Assembly: GCA_964035015.1 (NCBI GenBank)
Contig: OZ036005.1
Coordinates: 2,172,178 to 2,236,177, forward strand
DNA: 64,000 bases
Direction: 5' to 3'
Origin: Corallium rubrum
Taxonomy: Eukaryota > Cnidaria > Anthozoa > Scleralcyonacea > Coralliidae
Both the position numbers and the translations under genes were made by a program. Positions 24,757-36,771 of this stretch are shown one piece after another. How positions within the stretch are numbered: the first letter of the stretch is position 1; every line of letters begins with the position of its first letter. Under the pieces are notes generated by a model. It saw only the letters and a list, made by a program, of their open reading frames with translations, was not told where the DNA came from and did not search any database.

Positions 24757-27700
24757 GTGATTTATATTGCGCTTTCTTCATGACGTAATGATCGAATGCG
24801 CATTACAGTGTACAACAGAATAGATAAATAGGTATATCTATATATTTACAATACATGAAATAGTTATTAAGATGAAGGTGTTGATTTTACGAAGGGAGGA
24901 AAACCGGAGAACCCGGCGAAAAACCCTCGAAGCACAGGAGAGACCAACTAAACTGTACTCACATGAGACGCAAGCTCGAGAACGGGGTTATTCCGGCCCA
25001 GACGGTCACCCATCCAAGTACTAACCCCGTCTAACCGGGTTTAACTATTGGTGAGAGCCAGCGCCCTAACAAGCACACGCCACCCGTGCTCCCCCAATAT
25101 GGTACAACAGTATTGTGGAATGCAGCTTAATAATACAAGAGAGATACATACCAGAACTTGGATATGAAGCATCAACGGTGAACTCCTCTACAGTAAATTT
25201 AAAAAATAAAACATGAAAACACTCACCAAGGTCCTGTTCACATGGAGGTAGGGTGACCCTTCTAGAAGTGTTCATTATCTAGTTCATTATCTTTCCGTGT
25301 TTCGTTTACATGCATGCATGCATGACCAGACATTTGGGTCATTTGTGCCGCTGCTCTCGGTCACCTAATAATATAATTATGTATTTTAATGCATTTGAGT
25401 CCATTGTATTCTGGTGTATTCTCATTATTCAGGTCATTGAGTTCTTTAGAATTTGCCTAAATCGTGCATGTATGTATATGTAAACAACCTGTAAACGACT
25501 ATAAGAACTGTGAACGAGTACGTACAAGTAACATACGAGTACATACGAGTAACATACGAGTACATACGAGTAACATACGAGTACATACGAGTAACATACG
25601 AGTAACATACGAGTAACATACGAGTAACATACGAGTAACATACGAGTACATACGAGTAACATACGAGTAACATACGAGTAACATACGAGTACATACGAGT
25701 AACATACGAGTAACATACGAGTAACATACGAGTAACATACGAGTAACATACGAGTAACATACGAGTACATACGAGTAACATAAGAGTACATACGACTAAA
25801 TTTCACTAAATATGCAATATGACTGACATACAAGTATATACAAGTTTATACAACTACTGAAATACGACTAACATGCAAAATACAAGCGTTTAGAAGTACT
25901 ACACGGATAATTCCAAGTCGAAATGGCAAAATGGTATTTTTTTATTACTTTTACAAAGCAAGAACGACCCATTGCGGCTACTTAGGAAAAGTGGGCTCCA
26001 GCTACCACTTTATAGCGTCAACTTTAGCTATTGGCTTCAAACTCATAGATCATATGACCTGCTAAACATTTGTTCAAGACAGTTTGACATTTGATCAGAC
26101 CACAACAAATCAAACACCCAGGTTAGACACACCGTATGATGTCATTCACTTGGTTCCGCTGACACAGCCAGTGGTAGCTGAAGCCCATTTTTCCTAAGTA
26201 GCTGCAATGGGTCGTTCTTGCTTTGTAAAAGTAATAAAAAAATATTATTTTGCCATTTCAGCTTGGAATTATCCGTCTGGTGCTTCTAAATGCTTATATT
26301 TTGCATGTTAGTAGTATTTTAGTAGTTGTATAAACTTGTATATACTTGTATGTCAGTCATATTGCATATTTAGTGAAATTTAGTCTATGTACTCGTATGT
26401 TACTCGTATGTACTTGTATGTTACTCGTATGTTACTCGTATGTACTCGTATGTTACTCGTATGTACTCGTATGTTACTCGTATGTATTCGTATGTTACTC
26501 GGGTGTAGTTTTATTCTAGATCCTTGGCGACTTACCATGTTGAATATGTCCTTTAAGAAAAGAGTTATAAGCATCGTGTCCTAACATTGGTGGAAGATTA
26601 CTGACACAAAGTATTGCGTTGCTGAAAGGTTCGTATTTAGGACGTAAGTAAAATCGAGTGAACTTCATCTCTCGAATTGACCTCTGAAAAAGATAAATAA
26701 ATTAACAAAATTAACACCGTACTCGAGATCTTTTCTCTGCTCTTTCGTAACGACGCAAGTTAACACCTTTAAGGCGGTTTTCCACTAGGCGACATTTGTC
26801 GACCGACTCGACATTTTTCTTTTGTCTTGGTTAATTAGTTCCACTCGAGAGCTTGCGAGACAAAAGAAAATGTCGCTTCGCGCGACATTTTTCGCCCAGT
26901 GGAAAACGGCCTTAAAAGTGCCCCTAACCTCAAAAAATGTTATTGTCTTATTGGGAAGAACTTTTAAAATGATAAAGTAACTTCTTTAGAAGATTTTCGC
27001 TTTTTCGCTTTGTTTTTGAGATATTTCATTTTGTTTGATATGCAAATGTCCGGAATTACGTCACACATGCATAATGACTTATCGAAGAAGTTGGTGTATA
27101 TCTTTCATTCTCGAACGAAGTCTTTTAAAATCGAGAAGTTTGGTGTTGTTGAAGAAACACGCACACATGTTGTTCATACTTTAGTGTTTTTGTTTAATGA
27201 ACGCAAAGATATATAACATTCTCTGATAAGTCATTATGCATGTGTGACGTAGATTCCGGACATTTGCATATCAAACAAAATGAAATATCTCAAAAACAAA
27301 GCGAAGAAGCGAAAATCTTCTAAAGAAGTTACTTTATCATTTTAAAAGTTCTTCCAAATAAGACAATAAAAATTGTCGAGGTTAGGAGCACTTTAACTCG
27401 CACTGTTGTTGTGGAACTTTATCTTTTTAAAGTAAATGGTTTGAACCTAAAAGTATTATGACATGTTTGAGAGTTGCTCGTTTACAATTTTGGACAAGAC
27501 GGTTGTTACACTTAACAAAAAAATCGCATCAGTCTTGTTAAATGTAGTGCTTTTTTGTTTATCCCCCTCCCCCCTTTCAATGTTGATTTCTACACAGAAC
27601 ATTGAACCAAAAGTGGTTTCTTGCAATTAGAAACAACATTGCACAGGGCGGCGGGGGATTTTTCTTGCTAAAGTGGTAAAAATATCTAATTCAAGTGTGG

Positions 27701-30700
27701 ATGATTTTTGAGGTCAGTGTAACAACAGGTTTTGTCCAAGATTGTAGGTTAGAGTAGTCTTGAGAAAGACTGTTTGTGGTGGTATAGTGACTGACGTTTC
27801 GACGGCCTCAGTGGCGGTCATGCATTTGACTCTGAAGATGACCGCCGCTGGGGTCGTCGAAACGCCAGTCACTAAAAGTCTTTCTCAAGACTACTCTAAG
27901 CTAGACGAGCAACTTTCTCAAACATTTTATCTTTTTAGTGTGTCTAATGCCAGACAATTTTACTCATCAATTTAATTTAATTTAATTTAATTTAATTTAA
28001 TTTAATTTAATTTAATTTAATTTAATTTAATTTAATTTATAATTTAATTTAATTTAATTTAATTTAATTTAATTTAATTTAATTTAATTTAATTTAATTT
28101 AATTTTTAATTTAATTTAATTTAATGAATTTGTCACAGTATTATACAATTATACAATAAATGATTATACAATGATATCACAATAGATACAAATAACTAAC
28201 AAGATATAAGAAAAAAACCCAAAAAACCCAAAAAAAACAACACTGAATGTGACAGAAGAAAGGAACAGGACTCACGTCCCAATTGACACCCAACCCCTTA
28301 ATTCTAGAATACTGCAATGATAATGTGAACAATATAAAAAACATAACTATAACTTAACACGCAAGTATTCTAAGACTTAAACTAGTGAATAATAACGTAA
28401 ACTAATCAAGGGGGAGACGTCTCAAAAAGCAGTCACACATGAAAAGATCAAGGGCTCTGGAAGCAGCGGGTGTCTGGGTGTCTGGACACCCGCACTTTCT
28501 GGACCGTGGGTGTCCTACATAAGAAGGATACCCACAATATTTTAGTAAATTTTAAACAAATTGATAATTGGTGTTGTTGAATGTTGACGCGAAGTACATC
28601 TTTTCGTTTTTTTATACATAATAATACTTTTTTTAAAAGTTCTTGAAGTTGTTGTGAACTTGTGATGTTATCTTGTATGTTATGTATATATAGTTATTAG
28701 TTGTCTATTATATTCTCTGAAAGGCGTGGCCCTGTTCATGGCATTCTGCGAGACGCAGGACACCCACAACTTTGAAAAGCTTCCAGAGCCCCTGGAAAAG
28801 GTTAAAAACACACTGTTGATTAACCCTTTCGCTCGTTTCGTTGTTGTGGAACAACTTTATCGTTTTACTCCGTCTACCACCACACGACTTTACACACGAT
28901 TTTACTCGTCAAAGCCGCGGGAGACGTCTCGCAAAGCAATGCGTGAAAGGGTTTAATCAGGATAAATCGCTAACCCTCCACCCATCCCGCAGCACTACAT
29001 GTCACCCGTACCAAGTACGGGGAGAGTTACATGAATACCAGGGAACAGCCGAAACTCCAACTGTAAATGCATCGTACACCATACAGTGACTGTCACCTGT
29101 AAATCTATAGTTAAAAGAACTACCAAGTGCGTGCGGGATACAAATTCGGTCCTGATTTACATAAACTTTCAATTCCGATCGATTTTCTCAGCTAATATCG
29201 TAAAGATTGTTGATAAATCTGGACAATTATAGATGTGTGAATTAGATAAGTCGTGTACAATATTCGTGTCAGAACTGTACGGGAGTAACAAGAGCTCGCT
29301 TTTGGCTCACGTTCTTAATGCCCATATAGTTTGGCGACCGCTCATATTGTCTATATTACTTGTAAGAATAAAAGTAATAGTGATATTGCAATACCCTTTT
29401 CATATCTGTTAATACTTTCCAAGGACATTCGTCAACTTGCATAACACGTTCCTTCACTGTAAGAAAAAACGACACAACGTGAAATAGACAAGAGTCCTGC
29501 AGTTGATTTAGAGAAACGTTTAAAAAGACTGAAGAAGATTTAAGTAATGGAATGAAAGTGCCCATGAAACGAAAATTAAGTTCGTCTTATTTGAAAGATC
29601 ACTTAAAGTAACATAGAGTAACATCTTTTGAAGTTTTTCGTTTCCTTGCTTTGTTCTTGAGATATTTTAGTTTGTTTGATATGCAAATTAAACATTTTGA
29701 CGTCACACGTCCATAATGAGTTATCGAGAAAGTTATATATCTTTGCTATTATTAACTTCTTATTAACCGAGAGCGCGGTCATTACGGAAAAATATCAGAC
29801 CGAGGTCTTGACAGTACAGACCGAGCCCGTAGGGTGAGGTCTGTGCATAAAAGACAGAGGTCTGATATTTTCCCGTAAAGACCAAGCGGACGAGGTTAAT
29901 AAGAGGTTTATTATATGGCATTTTGAAACAACACATCTTACATTTTACCTTGTCAATAGTGTGCATGACCTCGAGTGTGTGACAGACTCATCGTTTTTGG
30001 TGTTGTTGCTCTTGTTGTCATCGCTTTCGTAATCCTAAAACTCACTGCCAGATTGCTCATCGTCCCACTCGTACATAATTTAGTCCTCAGGTTATTGAAT
30101 TCACAAAATTTTTGTGGTTTTCTTTCATTGTTTAGTTGCAAACATGTCTGCCAAAATCCGTAATCGACCGGCCGATTACGGAAAATTATCGACTGGTACG
30201 TGACGCGTCTCAGCCAATGAGAACACACGATTTCAACGGAAGTAACTTGTGCCATATAATAAATATATAATAATCACTTGAAGATCTACATGTTTAGCGT
30301 TGTGGACGAGGCGCATCCACATGCTTCATTCAAATTAATTTGGTTTGATAATAGAAAAGATATCTAACCTTCTCCAATAGCTCATTATGCACCTACGACG
30401 TCAAGAATTTCAAGAACGAAACAAGGAAACGAAAAACTGCAAAAGATGTTAATCTATAATTTCAAGAGTTCTTTCGGGAATAAGACAAACTTAATTTTCA
30501 TTTCATAGGCACTTTAAGGACACAAAAACTCAAAGAATCTTACCTCCATCAAATAAATGAGTTATTATAAGTGAGAGGTCTTCAGGCTTTTGGTCCTAAA
30601 GTTGAAACATGTTTTCAAATAAGAAGAGGGAAAGGAGAAATTTAAAAGCAGCCGCCCTCGTAGTTCACATGCACGTAGAACAGTGCATGCGAACAATGTT

Positions 30701-32424
30701 GTGCTACGTTTCCATCAAGTTGAGAAGCCAAGTAATGCTTAAAGGCCTGGCCAAACGCTTTCAACATTTCATTCCGCCGTCCATGATCTTGGACGTGTCA
30801 AACCAGTTTTGAAAACAGGTTTGGTGCAACACACATTCTGATTGGCTACTGAACGTGCTTACGCAATGACCAACGAGTTGTTTACGTGGTGGCGCTATAG
30901 AGTGTAACAATTAAGACTGGTTCTCATTAGTATGTCGCCGATCGTCGCCGACCCATGATTTAGATGCATGTTAAGTAAAAGAATAAAAGCACTGCTTTTC
31001 TGTATTGTTCTTTATTACTTAACATGCTGCTGCACTTCACGTTTTAACATGCATCTAAATCACAAATCGCCGACGATCGGCGACATGAGAACCAGGCTTA
31101 AAGCATGATTTAGATGCATGTTAAGTAAAAGAATAAAAGCATTGCTTTTCTGCATTGTTCTTTATTACTTAACATGCTGCTGCACTTCCCGTTTTAACAT
31201 GCATCTAAATCACAAATCGGCGACATATGAGAACCAGGCTTTAGCGTTCCTGAGCCAGTTGAGCTTCTGTACCCTGTTCTTAGCTATTTATTTACTACTT
31301 AAAACATTATTTCCGTAAAGAAATCACAATACTTTGTCACAGAGTCGGTATAAAGTTGTTTACAGTGATTGGGAAGTTACAAGACGACTCACAGAGCTGG
31401 TGAAACACTCGGTTATCGCCTCGTGATATTCTCTGATAGAGACCTCTGCCAGCATGCAGGGAATGCGGTGCAAACACTGTTTCGTTTCTGAGCACATTTA
31501 ATTTTTGTCAATTGTCACACGCGAAGTGAGCGTATTTAAAAATTACTTATATTTGTAAATCGCATACAGATTCGTCTTGATATACATAAACTTCTTCCTC
31601 AATTTACTTAGCTAAAATCACTCCAACTTGAAAGACAGTTTGAAAACATGGCTATTTGGATGCGTCCATTTGATAAGTACGATAAAGCACTCGCAGCCGA
31701 TCTGTATCTGATTTACTACGGCTCGCTTGCAGCTCTGCTTTATCTATTACTCAGCTTTTTGTGATTTAAGTAAAGGAATGCATTCAACAGCAAAATGATA
31801 TCAAAACCGTACCTGAATGTCGAATTTTTCCAATGTCTTTCTTATAACCTCCTCAACATTTGTAGTTACTTGAACTTTAAGAGTCTTAAAAGTAGTCCCT
31901 TTTCTAAAAACAAACCAAATTATAATTCCCTGTACTGCACTTGTACAAATGGTGTGGAAACTACAAAATAGGTCTAGTGGTCTACGTAGGTCAATGTTCT
32001 TATTCTGAGTAGATCTACGTTGGTTTAATTAGGTCTGGAAAGGACGTAGGTCTAAGTAGGTCTACGTTGGTCTAAGTAGGTCTACGCACGTCTACGTATA
32101 GGTCTATGTTGGTCTAAGTAGGTCTAAGTAGGTTCACGTTGGTCTAAGTATAAGTCTACGTCGGTTAAAGGTCCATGTCGGTCTAAGGTCTACGTTGGTC
32201 TAAGTTGGTCTATATGTTGGTCTAAATAGGTCTACGTTTGTCTAAGTAGGTCTACGTTGGTCTAAGTAAGTCTAAAAATGCCTAAATAGGTCTAAGTAAG
32301 TCTACGTTGGTCTAAGTATAGGTCTGAGTCAATGGCCATCTATTACTACAAGGTCCAAGTAGGATGGAGGCTACATGCCAGATACATTAATAATTGAGGA
32401 GACCAGTCATTACAAATTAATGGG

Positions 32425-32482
<58 letters not shown>

Positions 32483-35400
32483 TCGAATTTTCCTTCACCA
32501 AAAATCCCTAGAACATGCTATGTATGTAATCGAGTGAAATACCCAATATTACTTGTATTAAATAAGTCTAAGTCTAAATCTAAGTATAAGCTATAAAGTG
32601 TCCTGTTAGTTTAAGTATAGTTACGTGTAAGTAGATGTCACTCACCTGTCCATTGATAAATAAACGCGAATATGTCCACTTTTATCTGCATTCTACATTA
32701 AACAACAAGAAACATGCGTCGAGTGAATTAATGTAAAACTTTCAGACTTCAAGTTTTTTTGAGGATGATCATATACTTATTCTAAATCTCGCTTTTTTTT
32801 TGCCTTTTACAGTCAAACCAGATGTTCTTTATACTTCGCGAACTTGCAATATTGACAGCACCAATTGCAATGTTGATTACCGTAGAATTCCGAAAGTAAC
32901 GCCCCCCGGATTTAGCAGCCCTTGGGGGCCGCTATACTTTCGGGGGGCCGCTGTACTTTCGGGGGCCGCTACTTTCAGGGGGCCGCTATACTTTCGGGGG
33001 GCCGGGCCGCTACTTTCGGGGGGGCCGCTGTACTTTCGGGAGGGCCGCTATACTTTCGGGGGGCCGGGCCGCTACTTTTGGGGGGCCGCTGTACTTTCGG
33101 GGGGCCGCTACTTTCGGGGGGGGGCGCTGTACTTTCGGGGGACCGCTATACTTTCGGGGGGCCGGGCCGCTACTTTCGGGGGGGGGGGCCGCTGTACTTT
33201 CGGGGAGCCGCTATACCTTAGGGGGGCCGCTATACTTTCGGGGGGCCGCTATACCTTCGGGGGGCCGCTATACTTTCGGGGGGCCGCTATACTTTCGGGG
33301 GGCCGCTATACTTTCGGGGGGCCACTATACTTTCGGGGGGCCACTATACTTTCGGGGGGCCGCTATACTTTCGGGGGGCCACTATACTTTCGGGGGGCCG
33401 CTATACTTTCGGGGGGCTGCTATACTTTCGGGGGGCCGCTATACCTTAGGGGGGCCGCTATACTTTCGGGGGGCCGCTATACCTTAGGGGGGCCGCTATA
33501 CTTTCGGGGGGCCGCTATAGTTTAGGGGGGCCGCTATACTTTCGGGGGGCCGCTATACCTTAGGGGGGCCGCTATACTTTCGGGGGGCCGCTATAGTTTC
33601 GGGGGGTCGCTATACTTTCGGGGGCCGGGCCGCTACTTTCGGGGGGCCGCTATACTTTCGGGGGACCGCTATACCTTAGGGGGACCGCTATACTTTCGGG
33701 GGGCCGGGCCGCTACTTTCGGGGGGGGGGCCGCTATACTTTCGGGGAGCCGCTATACCTTAGGGGGGCCGCTATACCTTAGGGGGGCCGCTATACTTTCG
33801 GGGGGCCGCTATAGTTTCGGGGGGCCGCTATACCTTAGGGGGGCCGCTATACCTTAGGGGGGCCGCTATACCTTAGGGGGGCCGCTATACCTTAGGGGGG
33901 CCGCTATACCTTAGGGGGGCCGCTATACCTTAGGGGGGCCGCTATACCTTAGGGGGGCCGCTATACTTTCGGGGGGCCGCTATACTTTCGGGGGGCCGCT
34001 ATACTTTCGGGGAGCCGCTATACCTTAGGGGGGCCGCTATACCTTAGGGGGGCCGCTATACTTTCGGGGGGCCGCTATAGTTTCGGGGGGCCGCTATACT
34101 TTCGGGGGGCCGCTATACTTTCGGGGGGCCGCTATACTTTCGGGAGGGCCGCTATACTTTCGGGGAGCCGCTACTTTCGGATGGTTGAAATACGTATAGG
34201 TTATTTTGAGGCCACGAAGGGACATGTGATTTATTCACCTCGGGCGAAATAACGTACTTAGTTTTCACATGGCGAGGTTGACAGGATTTCATAAGATAAG
34301 GAGTGGTGCGGGGGATATTAGACGGGAAGATTAGAGGAGAATATTATAGCGAGGAATGGTAGAGGGGAATATTAGAGCCTTATAGAGGGGAATATTAGAG
34401 CCTTAGAGGGGAATATTAGAGGGGAATATTAATCTATTGTTTTGCCAGGGGCTATTGAATATATTCCCCTAAAAGAACAAAGGAAACCGAGCATGTGAAA
34501 AATAAGTTAGGAAGAAATATCAAAAGTCTCCGTTCACCAGTAACTATTTATGTGCTATACATTAGTCCTATTTTCATGTAATCTCGGTCAATCTTATATG
34601 ATGTATAGAGGACGTAATGTTTTACGACAGCAGCGATGATGACCTTGACATGATTGTCGGCGGTGATGGTGGCAACTTATAAAAAGAGAACATTGTTGTA
34701 AATATTGAAATATTAAAGAAGAACACGTGCTTTCATCGAACAGAAATGGCGATAATCGAAAAAACATATTATTATTACTAACTTTAAGTTGATTGTTAAG
34801 TTTTAATACGAACATTACTTTTTTGTTCAATAAACATGTATTTGAAACATTAAAAAAATGCGCCATATTCGAAGGGCCCGCTACTTTCGAGGGGCCGAGC
34901 TACTTTCGGGGGGGGGGGGGGGGGAGGCGCTACTTTTGGGAAATTTTAGAAGTGTCACAAATTCAACGTTACTTTCGGGGGGCCATTACTTTCGGGATTC
35001 TACGGGCAGCTAACGATACACGACGATCTTGGCAAGTTGCTAAAAATTCGTATTTTAAATATCGAACTTCACATAACATGAAGTTTACTTATGATAATGA
35101 TATGATAATTAGTGATTTATATTGCGCATTCTTCATGACGGAATGATCGAATGCGCATTACAGTGTACAACAGAATAGATAAATACGTATAGCTATTTAC
35201 AATACATGAAGTAGTTAAGATAAGTGAAGTAGTAGTTGATTTTTATGGAGGGAGGAAAACTGGAGCACCCGGCGAAAAACCCTCGAAGCACAGGAGAGAC
35301 CAACTAAACTCTACTCACATGACATTCAAGTTCGAGAACGGGGTTATTCCCAGACGGTCACCCATCCAAGTACTAACCCCGTCAAACTGGGGTAATAACT

Positions 35401-36639
35401 TCATATTATGTGAAGTTCGATATTTAAAATGCGAATTTTTAGCAACTTGCTACGTGCAATGTTGCTATCAATATTGCAAGGTCGCGCGGGAAAGAACATC
35501 CGTTTGACTGTAAGATGTCAACTTATTTGCCCTGATATCTTGACTTTGTTATGGTTTCCATATTAAAATACTGAGCGGGGCTTTTATATTCATTTTAAGA
35601 TTACGTTTTCCGCCCGGAAAATCGATAGCTTTAATTTTAAATTCATGTTTTAGTATACCAAAAGTCTGTGTGACGCCATTTCGAGATCTTATGTGAAACT
35701 TTACCGAAAACAACAGCTGACAGAACTTTATGTTTCAAAGGAAAAGAATGCATGTACTTTAACACCCAAACTAAGTGAATGAAAACAGTTTACAGAATTT
35801 TTCTTTTTTCTAAACAGTTTTCTGAGTAATTGAGTTTGACGAACGTCCACCAAACGTCTGTTTCATTACACCAAGCTCGCAAACGTACCACATGCACTAC
35901 ATGTATACGGACAACTAACTTATCACAAAATAGTTTACCTTGATTCTAAGAAAGATCATTGGTCTTTTATTGTGATTAGGAAACTGTAATGGCATTTCGT
36001 GAGCTTCAACCGTGCGTTCACTAACTAAAAATAAAATAAACAAAATACTTTCTTCTGTTAGTAAAAAATAATTTTAGAACATAAGATACTGAAATTCAAA
36101 CATTTTCAATCAAGTTTTTTCGTATGTTTTTGCTGTACAAGCTGTCGTAAGTTAAATTCAGAAACAAACTCTGAGCTCCAGACGCTTTTCGCTCAGTATA
36201 TCCAAATCCAATATGTTTCGGCAGTGTATCTAACCCAGGGCTCAAAATAACGGCCGGTCACCGGTCAATGACCAGCCAAATTTTTAATGTGACCGGTCAA
36301 ATCTGTATAACGCCGGTCATTTTGACTTATCATATTACTGGTCATATTACTTGCAATTAATTTTATTACTTCCATTTGAAGGAACTTAAAATTATTGTTG
36401 TTGTGCTGTTGTGGACCCGTTTCATAGTGTCTGATATATATTGTGGACTATGCATGCATTTCCTTTTTATGACCAACGTTCATATCAGTACTAGCTTATA
36501 TATAGCGTAGAATATACTTTACATGTTTTTTGCTATGTTGTGGGTTTTTGTTTGTTTGTTTGTTTGTTTGTTTGTTTGTTTGTTTGTTTGTTTGTTTGTT
36601 TGTTTGTTTGTTTGTTTGTTTGTTTGTTTGTTTGTTTGT

Positions 36640-36679
<40 letters not shown>

Positions 36680-36735
36680 TTGTTTGTTTGTTTGTTTGTT
36701 TGTTTGTTTGTTTGTTTGTTTGTTTGTTTGTTTGT

Positions 36736-36771
<36 letters not shown>

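Larger units (their letters stand above)
32877..35006. mobile_element. Terminal-repeat element expanded by an internal satellite
   Basis: CCGTAGAATTCCGAAAGTAA at the left and TTACTTTCGGGATTCTACGG at the right are inverted ends. The satellite inside (32930-34182) and scattered copies at 34870-34995 repeat the same TACTTTCGGGGGGCC sequence that makes up the terminus. A unique stretch of about 690 bp lies between. Confidence 0.75.

Noticed and set aside
25429-25833. YSYVTRM-type repeat protein frames
   Set aside because: All three frames are open because the 10/11-mer repeat lacks stops; part of the foldback arm.
26380-26584. Minus and plus frames at the foldback right arm
   Set aside because: Repeat-derived; only 26536-26683 in the DGKQ frame is supported.
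32800-33525. 241-codon plus-strand open frame
   Set aside because: It reads through the 20-bp G-rich satellite and is a repeating peptide produced by the repeat; no gene signal.
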